This document shows, piece by piece, positions 37,823 to 47,790 of a DNA stretch of 64,000 nucleotides. The first letter of the stretch is position 1. Each line of letters starts with the position of its first letter. A program made the translations under genes and the position numbers. The notes under the pieces are model-generated. The model did not search any database. It was not told the DNA's origin and worked only from the letters and a program-made list of their open reading frames with translations. The DNA comes from Cellvibrio sp. PSBB006. Its GTDB lineage: Bacteria > Pseudomonadota > Gammaproteobacteria > Pseudomonadales > Cellvibrionaceae. The stretch covers positions 5,144,001 through 5,208,000 of the forward strand of contig NZ_CP021382.1 in the NCBI RefSeq assembly GCF_002162135.1, read 5' to 3'.

Positions 37823-39604
37823 ATGAATCTGCGCAAACTATACCTATCGATATTAATGGCCTGTCTGCCTTGGCTGTTGGTGGCCTGTGGTAGCAAAGGT
37901 GGTGATGGCGATCAGCCGCCTCAGATCAGTTCATCTGCCAGTAGCAGTTCTGTGGCCACAGCCAGTGCAACGATCAAGGTTAATCAGCTGGGCTTTTTAC
38001 CCTTGGCGCAAAAGTTGGCTGTGGTGCCGTCAGGCGCGGGGGACAGTTTTTCGCTGATTGCCGTTGACTCGGATACGGAGGTATTTACCGGCACTTTGGG
38101 TGACGCCGCAACCTGGGCACCGGCGGGCGATAACGTTCGATTGGCCGATTTCTCCAGCTTTACGACACCCGGTGAATACCGGATGCGCGTGGCTGGTATC
38201 GCTGACTCCAACCGTTTTCGTATTGCGGAAGATATCTATCAAGCCCTGAATAACGCGGCTATTAAAGCCTTCTATTTCAATCGCGCCAGCACGGCATTAC
38301 TGGAAGCGCATGCCGGTATATATGCACGGCCTGCCGGCCATCCGGATACCAATGTGCAGGTGCACGTCTCAGCGGCTTCGCCTCAGCGACCGGAAGGCAC
38401 GGTTATTCAGGCGCCCAAAGGCTGGTATGACGCGGGAGATTACAACAAGTACATCGTCAATTCCGGTATTTCCACCTACAGCCTGCTTGCTGCCTATGAA
38501 CATTTTCCGGCGTACTACCAGGGCCAGAACCTTAACATTCCCGAGAGCGACAACACGCTGCCGGACCTGCTCGACGAAATTTTATGGAACCTGGAATGGA
38601 TGCTGGATATGCAGGACCCCAATGACGGTGGCGTTTACCACAAACTCACCGACAAGGAGTTCGACGGCGCTGTTATGCCCCACGAAACCGGCACCCAGCG
38701 CTATGTGGTGCAGAAGGGCACCTCAGCAACCCTCAATTTCGCAGCCGTAATGGCCGTGGCCAGTCGTGTCTATGCACCCTTTGACGCACAACTTTCAGCA
38801 GAGATGCTGGCTGCTGCGGAGTCTGCCTGGGAATGGGCGCAGGCAAATCCGGCCATTACCTACGTACAACCGACTGACATCAAGACGGGCGCCTACGGTG
38901 ATGCCACATTGACTGACGAGCGTGCCTGGGCAGCGGCTGAGCTCTATATCACCACCGGTGAAGAGGCTTATTACACCGGGATGAACCCGACGCAAGTGCA
39001 GGCCACCGTGCCTTCCTGGGGGGATGTGTGCGGATTGGCCTGGGTTTCCCTGGCGCATCATCGCAATGCCTTGTCAGAGGTGGCTGACAAGACTCTGATT
39101 ACCCAACGCATCACGGCGCTGGCCGACACGTTATTAGCGGACTGGGAAGCGTCGGCCTATGCCGTGCCTATGCAGCAACAGAATTTTGTGTGGGGCAGTA
39201 ATTCGGTGGCACTGAACCAGGCCATGATGTTGTTGCAGGGCTATCGGCTAAATGGCAACAGTGACTATCTGGGGGCTGCGCAGTCCCTGTTGGATTATGT
39301 GCTGGGACGCAACCCGACGGATTTTTCATTCGTGACGGGATACGGTGTTAAAACGCCGCAGTATATTCACCATCGTCCCTCCGAGGCTGACGGTATTGCA
39401 GCGCCTATACCCGGTTTTCTGGCCGGTGGCCCCCACGCAGGACAGCAGGATGCAGGGGACTGTCCCGTCAATTACCCTTCGGATCTCCCGGCAAAATCTT
39501 ATCTGGATCACTGGTGCAGTTATGCCAGCAATGAAATTGCCATCAACTGGAACGCGCCTTTGGTGTATGTATCCGGCGCCCTGCAAGCCCTGACGGAACA
39601 ATAA
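37823..39604 (+). CDS. Glycoside hydrolase family 9 endoglucanase-type lipoprotein
   Basis: This 593 aa protein probably cleaves beta-1,4-glucan. A signal peptide ends in the lipobox LVAC, so it is anchored to the envelope rather than freely secreted. A short Ser-rich linker follows. The CelD_N immunoglobulin-like domain (about residues 50-135) precedes the (alpha/alpha)6 GH9 barrel. GWYDAGDYNKYIVNSG (about 200) supplies the catalytic Asp pair, HHRPSEADG (about 516) is the conserved substrate loop, and NEIAINWNAPLVY (about 569) carries the acid Glu. No carbohydrate-binding module is present. ATG 37823 is preferred because GGAG is 7 nt upstream. A GGDEF gene follows. Confidence 0.92.
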   Translation: MNLRKLYLSILMACLPWLLVACGSKGGDGDQPPQISSSASSSSVATASATIKVNQLGFLPLAQKLAVVPSGAGDSFSLIAVDSDTEVFTGTLGDAATWAPAGDNVRLADFSSFTTPGEYRMRVAGIADSNRFRIAEDIYQALNNAAIKAFYFNRASTALLEAHAGIYARPAGHPDTNVQVHVSAASPQRPEGTVIQAPKGWYDAGDYNKYIVNSGISTYSLLAAYEHFPAYYQGQNLNIPESDNTLPDLLDEILWNLEWMLDMQDPNDGGVYHKLTDKEFDGAVMPHETGTQRYVVQKGTSATLNFAAVMAVASRVYAPFDAQLSAEMLAAAESAWEWAQANPAITYVQPTDIKTGAYGDATLTDERAWAAAELYITTGEEAYYTGMNPTQVQATVPSWGDVCGLAWVSLAHHRNALSEVADKTLITQRITALADTLLADWEASAYAVPMQQQNFVWGSNSVALNQAMMLLQGYRLNGNSDYLGAAQSLLDYVLGRNPTDFSFVTGYGVKTPQYIHHRPSEADGIAAPIPGFLAGGPHAGQQDAGDCPVNYPSDLPAKSYLDHWCSYASNEIAINWNAPLVYVSGALQALTEQ

Positions 39605-39736
39605 ATTTGATTGCGGATCAACAGTCAGCACTGGCTGTTGATCCTGCACCAGGGAGCCGCCTCTGCCATCCGGCAAATTGCCTTAATAACTAAAGCTGGC
39701 TATGTTTAAACGAACATACCTTTATCTGGAGCACCG

Positions 39737-40810
39737 GTGAATAAACCGATGATGGCAGATACCTCTTCTTCCTCTCAGCCAGCGCCTGTCGGTCGTCGTT
39801 TTGCCCGGCGCGTTTATCCAGCTCGCATACTCGGGCTTGGCTTGGGTTTTTTCTCAGTAGGCGCCGCGCTTGTTCCTCTCTCTTACGGCTTTTGGGTTTG
39901 GTTTTTATTAATTATGTACGCCTTTGCCTGGCCACATATTGCCTATCTCTATGCAACGCGCGTCTCCGACTCCTTTGCCACCGGCAAGCGTCAATTATTA
40001 TTTGATTCGTTTTGTGGCGGCCTGTGGGTTGCGGCCATGGCATTTAATCTTCTGCCCAGCGTTCTGGTGCTAACCATGTTGAGTATGAACAACATGGCCA
40101 CTTCGGGCGGACGTTTTTTTGGTTTTGGTTTGCTGGCGCAGTTAACCGGTTTGCTACTGGGGGTGGCGATCTTTGGTTGGTATCCGCAATGGGATAGCAG
40201 TCTCACGGTTGTGATTGCCTCAATGCCGTTTCTGATTGTGCACCCCCTGGCCGTGGGCATGATGGCCTACAGTTTTGCCACGCGTCTGCACGAACAAAAA
40301 AACAGTTTGAAATTGTTGAGCCGTACCGATGGCCTGACGGGATTGTATAACCGGCGTTATTGGCAATTGCGTGCAGCCGAAGAGTTTGAACGCAGCCGTC
40401 GACAGGGAAATCCGGCGTCTCTGATCATGCTGGATATCGATCACTTTAAAAAAATAAATGATCAATACGGCCACAGTATTGGCGACGAGGTTCTGGAGGC
40501 CCTGAGTTATCTGTTGCAAATTAATTTGCGCAGCATTGATATTCTCGGTCGCTATGGCGGCGAAGAATTCGCGGTTGTTTTGCCGGAAACCGATGCGCAA
40601 TGCGCACAGGAAATCGCTGAACGCGTGCGCCTTGCCGTGGCGAAAGAACCGCTGGGGGAAAAGCAATCATTGAAGTGCACGATCAGTCTGGGGATTGCGG
40701 AGATATCCCGCTCAACCAAAGATTTTGATGAATGGCTCAACGCGGCGGATAAAGCGCTTTACGACGCTAAAGCCGCCGGTCGCAATCGAACCTGCGTGTA
40801 CCGTGAATAA
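39737..40810 (+). CDS. MASE2-GGDEF diguanylate cyclase
   Basis: This 357 aa inner-membrane enzyme makes c-di-GMP. The N-terminal MASE2 sensor region (about residues 20-185) has several membrane helices, as in AdrA/DgcC of enteric bacteria. The C-terminal GGDEF domain shows the active site GRYGGEEF, with RSID placed five residues before it as an intact inhibitory I-site. The start is GTG 39737, with TGGAG about 6 nt upstream. It lies 132 nt after the cellulase gene in the same direction; a functional link (biofilm or attachment to cellulose) is only an inference. Confidence 0.93.
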   Translation: MNKPMMADTSSSSQPAPVGRRFARRVYPARILGLGLGFFSVGAALVPLSYGFWVWFLLIMYAFAWPHIAYLYATRVSDSFATGKRQLLFDSFCGGLWVAAMAFNLLPSVLVLTMLSMNNMATSGGRFFGFGLLAQLTGLLLGVAIFGWYPQWDSSLTVVIASMPFLIVHPLAVGMMAYSFATRLHEQKNSLKLLSRTDGLTGLYNRRYWQLRAAEEFERSRRQGNPASLIMLDIDHFKKINDQYGHSIGDEVLEALSYLLQINLRSIDILGRYGGEEFAVVLPETDAQCAQEIAERVRLAVAKEPLGEKQSLKCTISLGIAEISRSTKDFDEWLNAADKALYDAKAAGRNRTCVYRE

Positions 40811-40842
40811 ACCAGCATTCCTTTGCGTATTGGTTCATATAT

Positions 40843-42717
40843 TCAGGGCGCTACACAATCCAGACAGCTCGCATAAACCGCATGGGGATCATTCATCTTG
40901 CTGAGTGTCGCCAGTGGTTTGAGTAACGGCAACAGCTGTTGTTGCACCTCCAGTGCAGTGACATTATTCAGCAGGGTTTTGGGTGCAAGCATGCCGACGT
41001 GGCTACCGACGAGTTGGCGTAAAAGGGCTTCGCGGGATGAAAGCGGCCGACTGATAATCTCTACACTGTATTCGTCCAGCGCGACGTGCTGAGCAGTAGC
41101 GGCAATCACGTCTTCCAACGTACCCAATTGATCCACCAAACCCAGTTGTTGCGCCGCGGCACCGCTCCATACCCGTCCTTCGGCAATGGCTTCAATCTCC
41201 GCCGGTTCTGCATCGCGCGCTTCCGCCACCAGATTAATGAAACGTTGGTAAATATGATCGACGGTTAATTGAATAATGTCGCTGGCTTGAGGCGACAGCT
41301 CGCGGTCAGGACGAGCGGCGCCGGCCAGAGTCGTGGTGCCGACACCATCCGTCGTGATACCGATATTGGCGAGACTTTTTTCCACCGTGGGAAACGCCCC
41401 GAAGACGCCAATCGATCCGGTCAAGGTTGTTGGTGTTGCCCAGATTTCATCGCCCGCCGCCGCGATCCAGTAACCGCCCGATGCAGCCAGGCTGCCCATG
41501 GAGATAAACACTGGAATACCGGCCTCGCGGGTTGCCTGAATTTCATCGCGAATCACTTCCGATGCAAAGGAGCTGCCGCCGCCACTGTCGATACGAATGA
41601 CCAGCGCTTTTACGGCTTTTTCCTCACGCACGTTTTGCAGCATCTCGGCCAATGTCTGGCTGCCGATACTGCCGTCCGGTTGGTGCCCATCAAGGATATT
41701 ACCGGAGGCTACCAACAAGCCGATCTTGTCGGCTTTGGGTAACTGCGTGCGCTTCACATCGGCAAGATACACGCTGGCGTCGACCCCCTTGTAATAATTG
41801 CCCGCATCACTTTTGCCCAATTGTTCTATCAGTTGTTGCTGAACGTTTTGATAATTTTTGAGTTCATCCACTAAACCATTTTCCAGTGCAAGTTGTGCGC
41901 TACTGCCGCCAACATCGCGCAATTTGGTATCCATGGTGTTGATAAAGTTATTGAGCGAACCACTGGGTAAATCGCGCGCCTGTTCAATCTGTTGTGTGTA
42001 CTGCGCCCAGAGTTCACCTAGCCAGCGGGAATTGTGTTCTTTGGATTCTGCAGACATATCCTCACGCAGCAGCGGTTCCACCGCGTCCTTGAATTTTCCT
42101 GAGCGGAATACGTGAAAATGAATGTCGAGTTTATCCAGGGTACCTTTGATGTAATTGCGGTAAGTACCGTAGCCGGTCAACAGGACTGCGCCCATATCAT
42201 TCAGATAAATCGTGTCGGCATAGCTGGCCAGGTAATATTGGTCTTGCGTAAAGTTGTCACCGTAGGCGATGATTTTTTTACCGCTGGCTTTAAAATTTTC
42301 CAGCGCCTGACCGATTTCCTGCAATTTACTGATACCGCCAACCAACAGGTAATCCAGCTCCAGAACCAGCGTCGTGACGCGCTCATCTTCAGCGGCAACA
42401 TTAATGGCTTCTACCAGCTCGCGCACAACGGTTTCGCTTTCTTCCGGGCTCACATCGCTGAGTAACAAGCTGACCGGATCAACATGGCTGCGCTGATCGA
42501 CCAGCATGCCGCTGGGTGCAACACGCAACGCGAATTCGGCGGGCAGTACGGGTGTTTTCTGCGTGCCCAGTGCGATGACAATCACCAACACAATAAACAG
42601 AAAAATCAGATTGAATACGGCGATCCGTATCCAGGTCAGTAGTGACCAGAGACCAGATATAAATCGACTGAAGGGGCCGGGGGTGCGTTGTTGGCGGGAG
42701 TGGTCCACGTTATACAT
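40843..42717 (-). CDS. sppA: Signal peptide peptidase SppA, 67 kDa type
   Basis: This roughly 624 aa inner-membrane serine protease digests cleaved signal peptides in the periplasm. One N-terminal membrane helix (about residues 28-50) is followed by tandem ClpP-like halves. The Lys of the Ser-Lys dyad is in FRSGKFKDAVEP of the first half, and the nucleophile Ser is in SMGSLAASGGYWIAA of the second. ATG 42717 (MYNVDHSRQQ) gives a length close to E. coli SppA (618 aa). It converges with the GGDEF gene and is followed upstream by the DUF2069 gene, 54 nt away. Confidence 0.93.
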   Translation of the reverse strand: MYNVDHSRQQRTPGPFSRFISGLWSLLTWIRIAVFNLIFLFIVLVIVIALGTQKTPVLPAEFALRVAPSGMLVDQRSHVDPVSLLLSDVSPEESETVVRELVEAINVAAEDERVTTLVLELDYLLVGGISKLQEIGQALENFKASGKKIIAYGDNFTQDQYYLASYADTIYLNDMGAVLLTGYGTYRNYIKGTLDKLDIHFHVFRSGKFKDAVEPLLREDMSAESKEHNSRWLGELWAQYTQQIEQARDLPSGSLNNFINTMDTKLRDVGGSSAQLALENGLVDELKNYQNVQQQLIEQLGKSDAGNYYKGVDASVYLADVKRTQLPKADKIGLLVASGNILDGHQPDGSIGSQTLAEMLQNVREEKAVKALVIRIDSGGGSSFASEVIRDEIQATREAGIPVFISMGSLAASGGYWIAAAGDEIWATPTTLTGSIGVFGAFPTVEKSLANIGITTDGVGTTTLAGAARPDRELSPQASDIIQLTVDHIYQRFINLVAEARDAEPAEIEAIAEGRVWSGAAAQQLGLVDQLGTLEDVIAATAQHVALDEYSVEIISRPLSSREALLRQLVGSHVGMLAPKTLLNNVTALEVQQQLLPLLKPLATLSKMNDPHAVYASCLDCVAP

Positions 42718-42771
42718 CCTTACGGTTAACAGGAAATCAATGGAAGTTAATGCAGCGCCCAAAGGCAGGGA

Positions 42772-43188
42772 TTATTCAACGGCGGCTTGTTGCCGTTGGT
42801 AGTATTGCCAATATTGCATCCAGCGGCTGATCATCATCGCGCTGATAAAAATAGTGACCGATAGTACGACCACCGCAATGTCCTGCCAGCGCACCAGTGG
42901 TGACATGCTATTCACTACGGACCAGGTGAAATACACGAGGATCACAAAGCAAATCCAGCTGTAAGTCCGATAGCGCTCTTGCATCAGGCCGGGGATAAAA
43001 ATCAGCAAGGGAACACTTTGCACCAGCCACAGTTTCAGGCTGCCATCGGCATCCATCAGGTTGTTCATTACAAACAACACCAGCAGCGCGCCATAACTGA
43101 TAAAAAATATTCGCTGCATGCCGCGTAATTTACGCTGAATAACGCGGGCCTGGTCCTCGGTGATAATCAGGGGTTCTTTTTCAGACAT
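42772..43188 (-). CDS. DUF2069 membrane protein
   Basis: This 138 aa protein has four hydrophobic helices (about residues 26-45, 55-70, 78-95 and 103-122), consistent with the DUF2069 inner-membrane family. ATG 43188 (MSEKEPLIITEDQ) follows the wrbA stop by about 24 nt. The order DUF2069-wrbA-arsC-yihY matches Pseudomonas, where hda is the next gene; here cellulase, GGDEF and sppA intervene. Function unknown. Confidence 0.88.
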   Translation of the reverse strand: MSEKEPLIITEDQARVIQRKLRGMQRIFFISYGALLVLFVMNNLMDADGSLKLWLVQSVPLLIFIPGLMQERYRTYSWICFVILVYFTWSVVNSMSPLVRWQDIAVVVLSVTIFISAMMISRWMQYWQYYQRQQAAVE

Positions 43189-43211
43189 TATTTTGCTGCT
43201 CTGGAAATTAA

Positions 43212-43832
<621 letters not shown>

Positions 43833-43859
43833 TCATTGATAAGCGGGGAACGCCGGATC

Positions 43860-44204
43860 CTACAGTAAAGCCAACAGGTTTTCCGGTGGACGGCCAATCA
43901 CCGCCTGGTCATCTTTGATGGCAATCGGGCGTTCGATCAGTTTTGGATGGGCAGCCATGGCTTTAATCAAGGCTGTGTCGCTGAGACGCTCATCTTTGAG
44001 ATTCAATTCTTTATAAGCATCCTCACCGGTACGTAACAGGTCGCGTGCGCCGATCCCCAGTTTTACCAACAGCTTTTTTAATTCGGCGGTGGTGGGCGGA
44101 TTTTCCAGATACAGTCGAACGTCCGGCTCAATGCCATGTGCCTGTAGCAGGGCGAGTGCCTGACGGGATTTGGAGCAGCGCGGGTTGTGGTAGAGTGTGA
44201 TCAT
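43860..44204 (-). CDS. ArsC-family arsenate reductase-like protein
   Basis: This 114 aa thioredoxin-fold protein opens MITLYHNPRCSKSRQALALL, with the catalytic Cys10, and has the conserved HPKLIERPI segment near residue 85. It resembles chromosomal YfgD/ArsC proteins, which use glutaredoxin as partner. No arsR, arsB or other arsenic genes adjoin it, so housekeeping thiol-redox work is as likely as arsenate resistance. It is divergent from yihY and upstream of wrbA. Confidence 0.9.
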   Translation of the reverse strand: MITLYHNPRCSKSRQALALLQAHGIEPDVRLYLENPPTTAELKKLLVKLGIGARDLLRTGEDAYKELNLKDERLSDTALIKAMAAHPKLIERPIAIKDDQAVIGRPPENLLALL

Positions 44205-44254
44205 CGTTAACCTCAGTTATGTATCGAGCGGCGATTATAACCATTTAACTCATC

Positions 44255-45526
44255 ATGGCCCCACCTGTCAGTATGAATAAAATGCACCATTACTGGCGAC
44301 GAACCCGGCAGTTTATCGAGCTGATCGTCAAGCAGTACCAACAAAAAGAATGCCAGAAAAGTGCGGCGTCGCTCACCTACGTCACGCTCTTTGCCATCGT
44401 GCCGCTGATGACCGTGACTTACTCCATGTTCTCCATCATCCCGGCTTTTGAAGGCGTCGGAGAACAACTCCAGTCGCTGATCTTTACCCATGCCTTACCT
44501 TACAACGAGCAGGCATTGATCGGTTATTTACAGGACTTTTCCCATCAAGCGCGTAAATTGACGGCAATCGGTGTGGCGTTTCTGGTGGTGTCGGCCTACC
44601 TGATGCTGAAAAATATCGAGCTAAATTTCAACGCGATCTGGGGCGTCAAGTACGGGCGACGGGGGATTGTCAGCTTCCTTTTATATTGGGCTATCCTTAG
44701 CCTCGGACCGCTGTTGTTGGGATTTGCCCTGGCCATCAGTACATATGTGGCGTCATTGCGCTTGCTGATGGATGAATACGACAGCCTCGGGCTGGTGACC
44801 TGGGTGTTCCAGTTTTTACCCATCCTGCTCAGTGCCGCTGCTTTCACGCTCCTGTTTGCTGCGGTGCCGAATTGCAAGGTACCGGTTTCGGATGCTGCTA
44901 TCGGTGGCTTGGTCACGGCTATCGTCTTTGAAATCCTCAAAGTGCTTTTTGGTTTGATTGTTACCAATTCATCTTTCACATTGATCTATGGCGCCTTTGC
45001 GTTAGTGCCGCTGTTTCTTTTGTGGATCAACATGATCTGGATGGTTGTCCTGGGCGGCGCTGTGTTGGTGCACACCATCGGCAGTTACCAGATTGTGCTT
45101 AAGGATCGCGGCTATCCCGACCTGCTGGCCACGTTGCTGGTGTTGTGGAAGTTTCGTCAGGCATCAGCCCAGGGACTCAGCCTGAGCAATCGTGAGCTGT
45201 TGCAAATCGGCCTGTCATCGGAACAATGGCGGCGTATTCGCGACACTTTGCAAAGCGGGCGATTGATTACAGCCACCAGCCAAGGGGATTTCGTGCTGTG
45301 TTACGACCTGTATCAGCTCAGCCTGGCTGAATTAGCGGGCATGTTAAAGCTGTCTCGCCAGTTGCCGCCGGATGTGACCGGGCTGGATGACTTGCCTTGG
45401 TTGGCTGCGGCCCAGGCACACCTTGGGGCGATCGATGAATTTGCCGGTGAGCGTTGGTCCATTAGTGTGGCAGGCTTATTTGATGAGAGTGGCGATAGTG
45501 CCAAAGTCGCCGCTGCTGACGCTTGA
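44255..45526 (+). CDS. YihY/BrkB family inner-membrane protein
   Basis: This 423 aa protein has about six membrane helices in the first 300 residues and the family hallmark [20 protein letters not shown] near residue 35. The C-terminal ~110 residues ([22 protein letters not shown] onwards) form a soluble winged-helix-like extension found in the longer UPF0761 members. It was once misnamed ribonuclease BN; its real function is unresolved. It is divergent from the arsC-like gene. Two adjacent perfect palindromes follow the stop codon. Confidence 0.9.
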   Translation: MAPPVSMNKMHHYWRRTRQFIELIVKQYQQKECQKSAASLTYVTLFAIVPLMTVTYSMFSIIPAFEGVGEQLQSLIFTHALPYNEQALIGYLQDFSHQARKLTAIGVAFLVVSAYLMLKNIELNFNAIWGVKYGRRGIVSFLLYWAILSLGPLLLGFALAISTYVASLRLLMDEYDSLGLVTWVFQFLPILLSAAAFTLLFAAVPNCKVPVSDAAIGGLVTAIVFEILKVLFGLIVTNSSFTLIYGAFALVPLFLLWINMIWMVVLGGAVLVHTIGSYQIVLKDRGYPDLLATLLVLWKFRQASAQGLSLSNRELLQIGLSSEQWRRIRDTLQSGRLITATSQGDFVLCYDLYQLSLAELAGMLKLSRQLPPDVTGLDDLPWLAAAQAHLGAIDEFAGERWSISVAGLFDESGDSAKVAAADA

Positions 45527-45528
45527 TC

Positions 45529-45551
45529 CGCGCCGGCGCGTTAACCGGTTA
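45529..45551. other. Two adjacent perfect palindromes
   Basis: CGCGCCGGCGCG (45529-45540) and TAACCGGTTA (45542-45551) are each self-complementary and lie between yihY and the receiver-protein gene. There is no T-tract, so neither is a typical terminator. Confidence 0.4.
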
Positions 45552-45661
45552 TAAACAAAGATTTGTTAACGTCATTTTCAACGGACTGACTATAATTCAA
45601 AGTATTTCCCATTCATCGCTTGCGATGCGATCCAGACATTCATCCATGATAACGACTGACT

Positions 45662-46027
45662 ATGGCTATTCCTCTGTTGATTTGTGACGATTCAATGATG
45701 GCGCGCAAGCAGGTAGCGCGCTCCTTGCCGGCGGGCTGGGATGTGGAAATCACCTATGCCACCAATGGCATGGAAGGTTTACAAGCCATTCGTGAAGGCA
45801 AGGGTGAGATGGTGTTTCTGGATCTCACCATGCCGGATATGGATGGCTATCAGGTGCTCGAAGCCGTTCGCGATGAAGGCCACAAATGCATCGTCATTGT
45901 GATCTCCGGCGATATCCAGCCTTCGGCGCGCGCGCGGGTGATTCATTTGGGGGCGCTCGATTTTATTCAAAAGCCCATCAACCCCGAAAAACTCGCGGAC
46001 GTCCTGCACACCTACGGATTGCTGTAG
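45662..46027 (+). CDS. Single-domain response regulator (CheY-like)
   Basis: This 121 aa protein is a receiver domain alone. The acidic pair Asp9-Asp10 (LICDDSMMARK), phospho-acceptor Asp54 (VFLDLTMPDMDGY), Ser82 (VISGDIQPSA) and Lys104 (IQKPINP) are all in place, so it should be phosphorylated. It has no output domain and no adjacent kinase or chemotaxis gene. It might relay signals from a distant kinase; the bacteriophytochrome 14 kb away is one candidate without direct support. avtA starts 47 nt downstream. Confidence 0.93.
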   Translation: MAIPLLICDDSMMARKQVARSLPAGWDVEITYATNGMEGLQAIREGKGEMVFLDLTMPDMDGYQVLEAVRDEGHKCIVIVISGDIQPSARARVIHLGALDFIQKPINPEKLADVLHTYGLL

Positions 46028-46074
46028 GAACGGCCTCCTCAATATAGCTATTTTTTTGACAGCGATTAGCGTTC

Positions 46075-47349
46075 ATGCAATTTTCCCGATTTGGTACCAA
46101 GCTCAGCAGCGATGCCGGCATTATCAGTTTGATGGATGACTTGGGCGAGGCGCTGCGTGTCAATCCCGACATGATCTTTATGGGCGGCGGTAACCCGGCA
46201 AGAATTCCGGCTATGGAATTGGCCTTTGAAGAAGCGCTGGCAAAAACGCTGGACGATGCGCAACTGCGCCATCAATTATTAGGCATTTATCAGCCGCCCC
46301 AGGGTGACCCTGAAGTATTGGATGCGGTAGCAAAACTGTTATCCCGCGAATATGGTTGGCCGCTTACACGCGCGAACGTAGCACTGGCCAACGGCAGTCA
46401 ATCCGCTTTTTTTGTGTTGTTTAATTTATTCGCCGGTGAGTTCGCCGACGGCCAACACAAACACATTCAATTGCCATTAACGCCGGAATACCTGGGTTAC
46501 AGTGACCTGGGGATCAGTGCAGATTTTTTTCATTCGGCAAAACCGGAAATCGAAATCCTGCCCGATCATTTTTTTAAATATCATGTGGATTTTCAGCAGT
46601 TGCACATCACTGAGGCAACTGGCGCTTTGTGTATTTCCCGTCCCACCAATCCGACGGGCAATGTCATCAGTGATGATGAATTGGCGCAGCTGGATCAACT
46701 GGCGCAACAGCATAAAGTTCCCTTGATTGTGGACGGAGCCTACGGCACGCCTTTTCCCAATATCCTGTTTGTCGATGGCCAGCCACACTGGAATGAAAAT
46801 ACGATACTCGTATTGAGTTTATCCAAGCTCGGTTTACCCGGTGCCCGAACAGGCATTGTGATTGCCAATCCGACAGTGATTGATGCGTTTACCAAAGCCA
46901 ACACGATCCTGAGCCTGGCGTGCGGTAACTTCGGGCCGGCGCTGGCGCGCCAGTTGTTGCAGGATGAACAAATTCTGCATTTGAGCCGCACGGTGGTCGC
47001 GCCTTTTTATCAAGCGCGGATGGAACATGCGGTCCAGGTTTTTAAGGAAGCCTTGGCGGGTTTGCCTTATCGTATTCACAAACCCGAAGGAGCCATATTT
47101 TTATGGCTGTGGTTTGAAGGTTTGCCAATCAGCAGTGAAGCGTTATACCAGCGGTTAAAACAGCGGGGCGTGTTGGTGGTTTCCGGACATCATTTTTTTC
47201 CGGGATTAGATGGGCATTGGCAGCACAGTCAGGAATGTATTCGCGTTACCTATTGCCAGAGCCCCGAAACCGTAGAGCAGGGCGCAAGCATCATCGCCGA
47301 CGAAATCCGTACAATCTACAACGCGCAGCTCCCACGTAGGTCGGATTAG
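46075..47349 (+). CDS. avtA: Valine-pyruvate aminotransferase
   Basis: This 424 aa PLP enzyme of fold type I exchanges amino groups between valine and pyruvate (alanine formation). The family opening MQFSRFGTKLSSDAGIISLM and GGGNPARIP are typical of AvtA. The PLP Lys lies in VLSLSKLGLPGARTG, with the ISRPTNPTGN motif before it and the Arg near the C-terminus for carboxylate binding. The final codons Arg-Arg-Ser-Asp and the TAG stop are contributed by REP-like copy 4, so the gene's end was apparently set by that element. Confidence 0.93.
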   Translation: MQFSRFGTKLSSDAGIISLMDDLGEALRVNPDMIFMGGGNPARIPAMELAFEEALAKTLDDAQLRHQLLGIYQPPQGDPEVLDAVAKLLSREYGWPLTRANVALANGSQSAFFVLFNLFAGEFADGQHKHIQLPLTPEYLGYSDLGISADFFHSAKPEIEILPDHFFKYHVDFQQLHITEATGALCISRPTNPTGNVISDDELAQLDQLAQQHKVPLIVDGAYGTPFPNILFVDGQPHWNENTILVLSLSKLGLPGARTGIVIANPTVIDAFTKANTILSLACGNFGPALARQLLQDEQILHLSRTVVAPFYQARMEHAVQVFKEALAGLPYRIHKPEGAIFLWLWFEGLPISSEALYQRLKQRGVLVVSGHHFFPGLDGHWQHSQECIRVTYCQSPETVEQGASIIADEIRTIYNAQLPRRSD

Positions 47350-47367
47350 CCGAAGGCGTAATCCGAC
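47336..47367. repeat. REP-like palindrome, copy 4 (overlaps the avtA stop)
   Basis: GTCGGATTA-type and TAATCCGAC arms (47340-47348 and 47359-47367) have loop GCCGAAGGCG. The first arm contains the avtA stop codon (47347-47349). Confidence 0.9.
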
Positions 47368-47387
47368 AACAACGTAAGCAGAAAGCC

Positions 47388-47738
47388 TCACGCTTTTTTC
47401 CACCACAACCACCGCGACCCTGGTTTGATAAATTTATCCAGTTGCTGCTGTTTGTGTTCGTCGCTGGTAAACCAATAATAATCCTGTTTACTCTTCGGCT
47501 TGATCAACCCTTTGAAAGGAACAATGTGCTCTATAACCAGCCTGGGCATGCCCATCTTGCGATCGGCATTAAAACTTTGGTTCCAGTGCACAAGAATGTC
47601 GCGTTTGATCGTGGCAATGGCCAAGTCTTCGGATGATGCTTGAATCAGACGGCACGTAATAAATCCAATCACCGGTACTGGGTTGCCATAATTTTCAAAG
47701 AAAATGTCGGCTCCGGAAATAACAACTTTGTAGTACAT
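47388..47738 (-). CDS. Small hypothetical protein downstream of the QEGLA gene
   Basis: This is a roughly 116 aa protein that I do not recognise. From Met at 47738 it reads MYYKVVISGADIFFENYG, then VIGFITCRLIQASSEDLAIATIKRD, and ends in a Trp/Lys-rich tail. It looks like a compact alpha/beta cytoplasmic protein. A longer form could start at 47828 or 47807, which would overlap the gene upstream. It lies 52 nt downstream of the DUF1704 gene on the same strand and is probably co-transcribed. A REP-like element lies beyond its stop. Confidence 0.6.
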   Translation of the reverse strand: MYYKVVISGADIFFENYGNPVPVIGFITCRLIQASSEDLAIATIKRDILVHWNQSFNADRKMGMPRLVIEHIVPFKGLIKPKSKQDYYWFTSDEHKQQQLDKFIKPGSRWLWWKKA

Positions 47739-47790
47739 GTTTTCACTCAAAACAGATGTTTCATAGGTTACTTTTTGGAGATGATCGATA

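Noticed and set aside
39615..39645. Inverted repeat AACAGTC/GGCTGTT after the cellulase gene
   Set aside because: The stem is short and no T-tract follows; not strong enough for a terminator call.
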